A DNA stretch of 64,000 bases, from the NCBI GenBank assembly GCA_019843655.1, contig JACDQD010000012.1, positions 1,178,001 to 1,242,000 of the forward strand, in the 5' to 3' direction. Origin of the DNA: Lethocerus indicus (lineage: Eukaryota > Arthropoda > Insecta > Hemiptera > Belostomatidae). Under the pieces are notes generated by a model. That model saw only the letters and a list, made by a program, of their open reading frames with translations, had not been told where the DNA came from and did no database searches. The stretch's first letter is position 1; each line of letters begins with the position of its first letter. Made by a program: the position numbers and the translations under genes. Below, piece by piece: positions 58,536 to 64,000 of this stretch.

Positions 58536-61060
58536 TTTAATTGCTGCAATTACCTCCTTGAAAGGCGTCGTATTGAAACTAACCGCCGTCAATTATCCAT
58601 TGTACACGCCGCACTTGAGGCTATTACAATTTTTCCCTCGAGTAGAATATCATTCGTTGAATCTGAATATGGGGAGATCGTTCGATGTTGATTCCGAGAA
58701 GCGTTTAGAGAATTCGTTCGTTACTTGATGTGTTTATTGTTTTTTTTTAATAATCGGTTAAGGGGATTGTAAAATTATACATTAATTAAAATGTCCTAGA
58801 TTTCACATATACCCATTTTCATATAATCATAACACTGTTAATGACGCTATTATCAGTATGCCAGCAGAGTTGGGTATTATTTGAAAGAGTGAAATAATAA
58901 ATAAACCGATTATTTTGTATTAGAATTAGTTGTTTTGTGTTCTTAATCATACAAATCGCAAGGTGTAACTGACGAACTTAATTAATTTAATTTTTCATTA
59001 CAATAATTCATTTCACGATGATATTCCAAACCGAAAGGAATACAGACTCGTTACAGTCGTGTTTACCGAACCGAAACCGGCAGTTAAATATTTTACAAAC
59101 ACCCATTACCGCGAAATTAAGTATATACTGAAAGGGCAATCCAGTAGCCCCTCGAACTGTGGGAGAATTCCGAAAACCGCATTAATTTTATACATTACCG
59201 TGTCGTCGGCAGCGCGAAAATCCGTTGAGAAACTTCCCACTTTAATCCCCGGCGGCCACTTTTTGTTTCGAAAAGTTACAGTAAAAAAAAAACAAATTCC
59301 AAGGGCGAGCATAATCGCTAATTGCCGGCTTAACACCTCTTCCAGGTCGGAGGCGTTGTCTCTAACGGCCAATCCTGGATTTAAATTATTTTTTTTCTCT
59401 TTTCCAATTAAAAACTATCTGGAAGTGCGAATGTGGGAACGGAGCGTAATTTTCGAACGCCGAGAACGGCATGCATCGCGTATTGGGCCCCCGATCATCG
59501 GAGGTGTGTAATGGCGCATGATGAGGGGGAGCCGGGGACCCGCTTATTACCGATAATTTCGTATACCCGGCGCGTTGCCGAGAGAAAATCCCAGAGCTGT
59601 GTGTTCGCGGGCTCGTTTGAAACCGGACGATTTCTGCTATGGCCGCCAGATTGAAGTACAATTTCTCGAGGAGGAGGCGGGTGAAAATTGTCGGTCTCCC
59701 GAATTATCGAATGTAATAAAGACCGTACGAACAACACGTCCACGCTGTATATTTTCTTCGATTTAAATTATATTGTTCGACCCTGAGGAGTCCGTAAACT
59801 ATAATCAATTTGGGAGGCGAGGGTTCGTAATAGCATTTTTTCCACGGGCATTATCACTTTTCGTAAGTTAACTGCGAAATTTGATGTTTTAGAATACCAA
59901 GATGTTCTTGCGATCTGTCCATGTTCCTCAAATGTCGACACAGCCCTATAGCTTCGGAAGAAAAAATGTCTCTCATGCAGATTCCAGGGGACCGCGATGT
60001 AGAGGAAATAAATTAACTGGGAAATTAATTAAGGAGGTGACTCGGACCAACGCGTTTCGGACGATACAAACGTACAAAGCGTAGATTACATTCCTATTTG
60101 TGAAATATTTTACTTTAGATTTTAAACCGATTTTCATCGCGGGCTTATTCTTGCCGTTTCATTCTCCCCGCGAATCTTCTTCAGGTAATTTTACCTCATT
60201 TCCGAACAAACCATCGTGGCCTTCATTAACGACGGCGAGGGACACAGACTCATTAATCAACTTGTCGAGAGATGAAACACGAAAATCTCGAAGGTCTTTG
60301 AAATAAAATTACGCGATTGCCCCAAAAATAGGACAACTTATTTCATGAAGGTTCAACAGAAGTAAATAGAATTATGGAATTGTCCCAATGTATCAAAAAA
60401 TACCTTTCTTTTATTTGACGCTGCTCGTTTATCTCCCATTCAGCTAGAGGAGGTAATATCGTGTTCGAATATACATTCTTGTCTTGTAGGCGTTGTCTAC
60501 CGTCAGAGGGATGTGGGGGGCGGGGGAGGACGCCGGTAAAAAGTGTGAAGTAAAAGGAGACGATGATCAGATAATTCGGGGGCGGGTCTCCTCCAGCTAT
60601 GGCGAGAACGCAGCGCCGCTCGACAACAACAAAAAAAACCAAAAAACAGACTAAAAACAAAAGGCGCCGCCAGAACACGGCGGGGGAACGAGAAAACGAC
60701 GCCCGGATATTTTATGCAGTCTGAAATCCGAGCCTTTGTCCTCTCCGAGATTTAACGATTTGTTAAGGCCGGGCCCAGCCGCTCGGGTGTCAACCCGATC
60801 CGAAGACCGGATAACCGACCGTCCGACACCTTGTTATCCCCCGTACCGAGATCCCGTCCTCCCCCCCCCCACCCTACGCCACGCTGAATTATTCCGAAAC
60901 TTCGCGGGTCGAAGGAAAAAAGAAAAATCGGAGTCGTGAGCGCCTCCGCCGATTTGAATTGTGATATCGAGAGTGTAAACCTGAAAAAGATGAAAAGTCT
61001 TCACCATTCAGCACACGCATCGTCACCTCGGGCGCAATAAGATAACGGTCAAATTGGCCA
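58533..61060. other. No gene; CpG-rich blocks
   Basis: CpG-rich 59050-59660 with a 150-codon plus frame (59059-59511) and opposing minus frames, none with a domain. CpG-rich 60500-60950 with a C-run at 60861-60870. AT-rich in between. Confidence 0.4.
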
Positions 61061-61115
61061 ACAAAACGCTACTGAAGAAAAACCGAAAGAAGTTTAAGCA
61101 TAAGACCAAATCGGG
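61061..61115 (+). mobile_element. Possible hairpin element scrap
   Basis: ACAAAACGCTACTGAAGAAA, AACCGAAAG and CATAAGACCAAATCGGG follow the arm word order (CGCTACTGAAGA, CCGAAAC, AAAGACCAAACC). Short and worn. Confidence 0.4.
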
Positions 61116-62377
61116 TGACGCACAAGTTCCATTACAATGTACAATTTGAAAATTTTATTATCAAAATTCCACTAAAATATTATTCCTTACCCTCGAATTT
61201 GAAAAAAAATTGTTACCTTAAAGTATCCATACGCTGGCCATTTTTCAACATATCTTTTAAACGTCATAAATTTTCGACATCAATTTATGACATTATTGTA
61301 AGAAATTATGACCGAAGTCGCCGAATGAAAAAGGTCCAGGAGACGGACTATTGCAAGTATTAGGAGGAGGATAAAAGAAAAAAATTGCCCCGACAAATAA
61401 TGTACTCGAAGAAAAAATTATTTCGCATAATTGTAGTCTACGGTAGCGCCTAGAAACGCTAAGGCCCAGAAACGCTTCAAATCTCGACCCGATTCACAGG
61501 ATTTTGTACCTGGCTGAATTTAATGACAAACGACATTATTTTTGGTCTATAAAAAGTAGACTTTCTTGGGGTTTATAAGGAGAGTAGACCACTTTAAGTG
61601 GAATGACAAATTCTGCACATTTCACCGCGGACTTGAACAACGGGGAATAGCCGGAGCGGAGAATTTGTTCGGAACTGGTTTTCTCTCTGGAAAATTATCC
61701 GCACTCCGCCGATGCTCAGTTGTGTAACGTCGGAATAGGAAGGAATTCCACCTTCAGCGCATAGATTCCGCATAGACAATTATCGGGGCTCGAATACCAT
61801 CGCGAATAAGGCAAGAGAGTAACCCGAGCGCCTCTTTCCCTTCCACTATCTTCGACTTCGCTGACGCGCGATTAATATTTCTCGCGCCTTCAAAAAATTT
61901 GAGATTTCCCCAAAATTTTGAAGTTTTTCTTCCCAGTATCCGTTCTTTCTCGGAAGAGCAACCGCGGAGATTACGCTTGCGTCAGAAAATTTTCCCAAAT
62001 TCAAAATATCCGGGGACCAACGCAAGCATTCCGGCACTATCGCCGGTTTTCGGTTATCGTTTCCATTTCAAACATGTGCAAAGATTTGAACGGACGCAAA
62101 CGTTACAATTCCGGAAAGCATAACGCTTTAAAAAATAGTCATTCTCCTATAAATTCCTTCGTGACAGGTTCAGAAGGAAATTCAACGACGATGAAGATAA
62201 CGCTGTTCTTATAACTTCGCTTTCAAATTTGAACTCGCATTATTTTTTATCTATTTTAAAAATAGACTAGAGTTTTTCTTTAGGGTTAAAAGTTGTGTTG
62301 GGGAAAATACACATTATACATAAAATATTATAGGGTAGAGGGTTTATTCTGCCTGGCCACATGTTCTTTAAAATTAA
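61116..62377. other. No gene recognised
   Basis: AT-rich, with a mixed patch at 61590-62120. Frames on opposite strands at 61846-62037 and 61899-62214 overlap without domains. Confidence 0.4.
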
Positions 62378-62389
62378 CATCCCCTCCAT

Positions 62390-62625
62390 AGATTTGGCGT
62401 CTTCTGTCCCGGCTCGCTTTTTCGCTAGACCGGTTTCGGCTGCTCGCCATCTTCAGTAGCGGTGTTAGTCAATCTTCTCTGTGGGTATCCTCTTTGTCAC
62501 AGGACTGAAGACGGCGAGCGGTCGAAACCGGTCTGGCAGAAGACCGAACCGGCAAGAAGGGAGAGAAGAACGCGAAATCTACGGTATTCCAACCCCTCGC
62601 GGAGCACAAAATAGGGTTTTCTGAA
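62390..62625 (-). mobile_element. Hairpin element, cap on the right, clear 12-bp duplication
   Basis: AGATTTGGCGTCTTCTGTCC starts the left arm (compare GTAGATTTCGTGTGTTTCTG). CGCTAGACCGGTTTCGGCTG, CTCGCCATCTTCAGTAGCGG and TGTTAGTCA follow. A short centre leads to GACTGAAGACGGCGAGCGGT, CGAAACCGGTCTGGCAGAAG, GCGAAATCTACGG and the cap ending ATAGGGTTTTCTGAA. CATCCCCTCCAT (62378-62389) and CATCCTCTCCAT (62626-62637) flank it exactly, differing at one base. With the 4752, 8010 and 11743 copies this fixes both ends of the family. Noncoding. Confidence 0.92.
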
Positions 62626-62637
62626 CATCCTCTCCAT

Positions 62638-63365
62638 TGTCGAGTCTCGTTCGGCAGGTCGCCCTGGCGGTCAAACAGATTCAAGAGGATTTCCTCCCGT
62701 GGATCCCAAATTCGATAGCAGTAACGAGTGGTCCAATATGCATGAAGTGCAGATGAAAATTTATAGATCCGGGTTCTCTAGGGCGTTCTGTGGCACATGC
62801 CGAGTGTGTCTCTTTTCCAGGTCCCAATTACTACCGGGCTACCAAGGCACGTTCCGAAGATGGCGTGGGGGGGGGGGGGTTGGTAGGACCGCGAAACGTT
62901 TCACACGTCCGGACGGTGGACTTCTCCTTCTTTTTAGTTTAACACGGAGCCGTCCATTGTGATCGGGCGTCGATCAGAAAAAAAAGGCGTCCGCTGAGTT
63001 ATGGCGGCGGCGACGGCTCCCTCTGATCCTCCTCATCTCCTCCCGCCTTACAAATTGAAACCCGATCCCGAGCCCCGGCGGAACGTCCGCGATACCCGGC
63101 TTTTCTGAAATTCCACGAATATTTGGACAGATGAAACACAACCGGAATTCCCGACGCCTTCGCGAATTCCCGATACGGAAGCCAGATAGCGGAAATATCT
63201 TCAATTTTTTTAATAGGGCCACACGAAACAACTTATATTTTCGCCGCAAATCGAAACCACTTTTTTAAAAATTAAACCTTTAATAATATATAAGATAAAT
63301 ATTTAAGTATAAACGAAACAACATAATTAATGAGAAAATTCGCCTCAACTCAATGGCTACAACCT

Positions 63366-63368
<3 letters not shown>
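62638..63368. other. No gene; CpG-rich block
   Basis: G-run at 62868-62879. The frames 62699-62962 (plus) and 62974-63249 (minus) lack domains. Confidence 0.4.

Positions 63369-63436
<68 letters not shown>
63369..63436. repeat. Compound (AT)n-(AC)n microsatellite
   Basis: (AT) to about 63416, then (AC) to 63436. Confidence 0.97.
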
Positions 63437-63437
<1 letters not shown>

Positions 63438-63443
63438 GAGTCT

Positions 63444-63522
63444 CGCACTGCTACTGAAGAGGGCGAGTAGGCGAAACCGGTCTAGCAAAATACAGAAACG
63501 GCGAGAGACGACAGAACCTTAC
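63444..63522 (+). mobile_element. Hairpin element fragment
   Basis: GCACTGCTACTGAAGAGGGC, GAGTAGGCGAAACCGGTCTA, GCAAAATACAGAAACGGCGA and CGACAGAACCTTACCG follow one arm to near its end. It abuts the microsatellite; the opposite arm is absent. Confidence 0.75.
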
Positions 63523-64000
63523 CGTCCTTGATTCCCTGCATTCAGGAAGGACACTATGTATACGCTCAATCGCTCTTTACAACGTTAGTTAATAGTACCG
63601 ATCCCATGTGTTAGAGTGAGACACATTTAAGTATACCAAAATGTTAAACAGTAGTATGATATTTATAATGACGCATTTTCTTTTTAATCGCATACAGGAA
63701 AATAAAACATGGGCGTGAAGAGTAACGCGTACAACTCTCGAAGGACTTAAGGAAGTGTAGGATCACTCCCTCGACGCTTATGAAAAAAATTATTCCTCGC
63801 GAAATTTTGTCATTACTATGCAATGTCGGGAAGAAACACGATCCGCTGGAAGGTCGCTCCTATATTTAATAAGTTCCAACGCATAAATCGCATGAAGTTC
63901 TGGACGGACGTGTTAAAAGATACAGCAAAAAAACGCGTACAGTGCAAATGAAAAACTGAGATAAATATTCATTACAAACACACTCTGGAGAATTTAATTA
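63523..64000. other. No gene recognised
   Basis: AT-rich and mixed sequence to the window edge. Nothing recognised. Confidence 0.4.

Noticed and set aside
59059..59511. 150-codon frame
   Set aside because: Lies in a CpG-rich, stop-poor block with competing frames on the other strand and no recognised domain.

Overview
This window reads as repeat-rich, gene-poor nuclear DNA of an animal, most likely an arthropod and probably an insect. The evidence is: no dense set of open reading frames; long (AT)n, (AG)n and (CA)n microsatellites; many decayed 3' pieces of a jockey-clade non-LTR retrotransposon; and short non-autonomous elements, one family with TTAA target sites. The species cannot be told from the sequence. 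I found no intact protein-coding gene, tRNA, rRNA or CRISPR array. The longest open frames fall on microsatellites, on CpG-rich blocks poor in stop codons, or on unrecognised sequence, and I do not call them genes.

The main content is layered mobile-element debris. (1) A hairpin element of about 110-320 bp has long inverted arms and a 'cap' of about 40 bp (core ACCTGTTTTGTGGTCTGCGA) on only one end. Eleven recognisable copies lie at 3411, 4752, 8010, 11743, 15114, 16648, 22604, 28889, 29141, 29362 and 62390, with further fragments. Several are flanked by direct repeats of 10-12 bp, so this looks like a defined mobile family. (2) A piggyBac-like MITE begins CCCTCTATGGGCC inside TTAA duplications (2690, 11509, 30037). 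The 11509 copy sits inside the terminus of a hairpin element, which dates it as the younger insertion. (3) Fragments of a jockey-type reverse transcriptase 3' end and its 3' UTR occur on both strands (about 640, 1977, 5545, 7785-8640, 12297, 17046, 17904, 36725, 40015, 50440). (4) Four smaller unnamed repeat families recur here: 'D' (seven copies), 'E', 'F' and 'G' (two each).

Layout: 1-5 kb has RT fragments, a MITE and two hairpin elements. 5-9 kb has a tandem RT duplication split by a hairpin element. 11-19 kb has a nested MITE and hairpin, more hairpins and the best RT fragments. 19-22 kb is almost featureless AT-rich DNA. 25.8 kb has a 204-bp (AG)n tract. 28.9-29.6 kb has three hairpin elements in a row. 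32-34 kb is a microsatellite cluster. 34-56 kb has scattered D, F and RT pieces and a 105-bp tandem repeat. 56-64 kb has little except a well-preserved hairpin element at 62390. Between repeats, CpG-rich blocks alternate with AT-rich DNA. Some carry homeodomain-, POU- or CArG-like motifs and could be regulatory, but that is inference.
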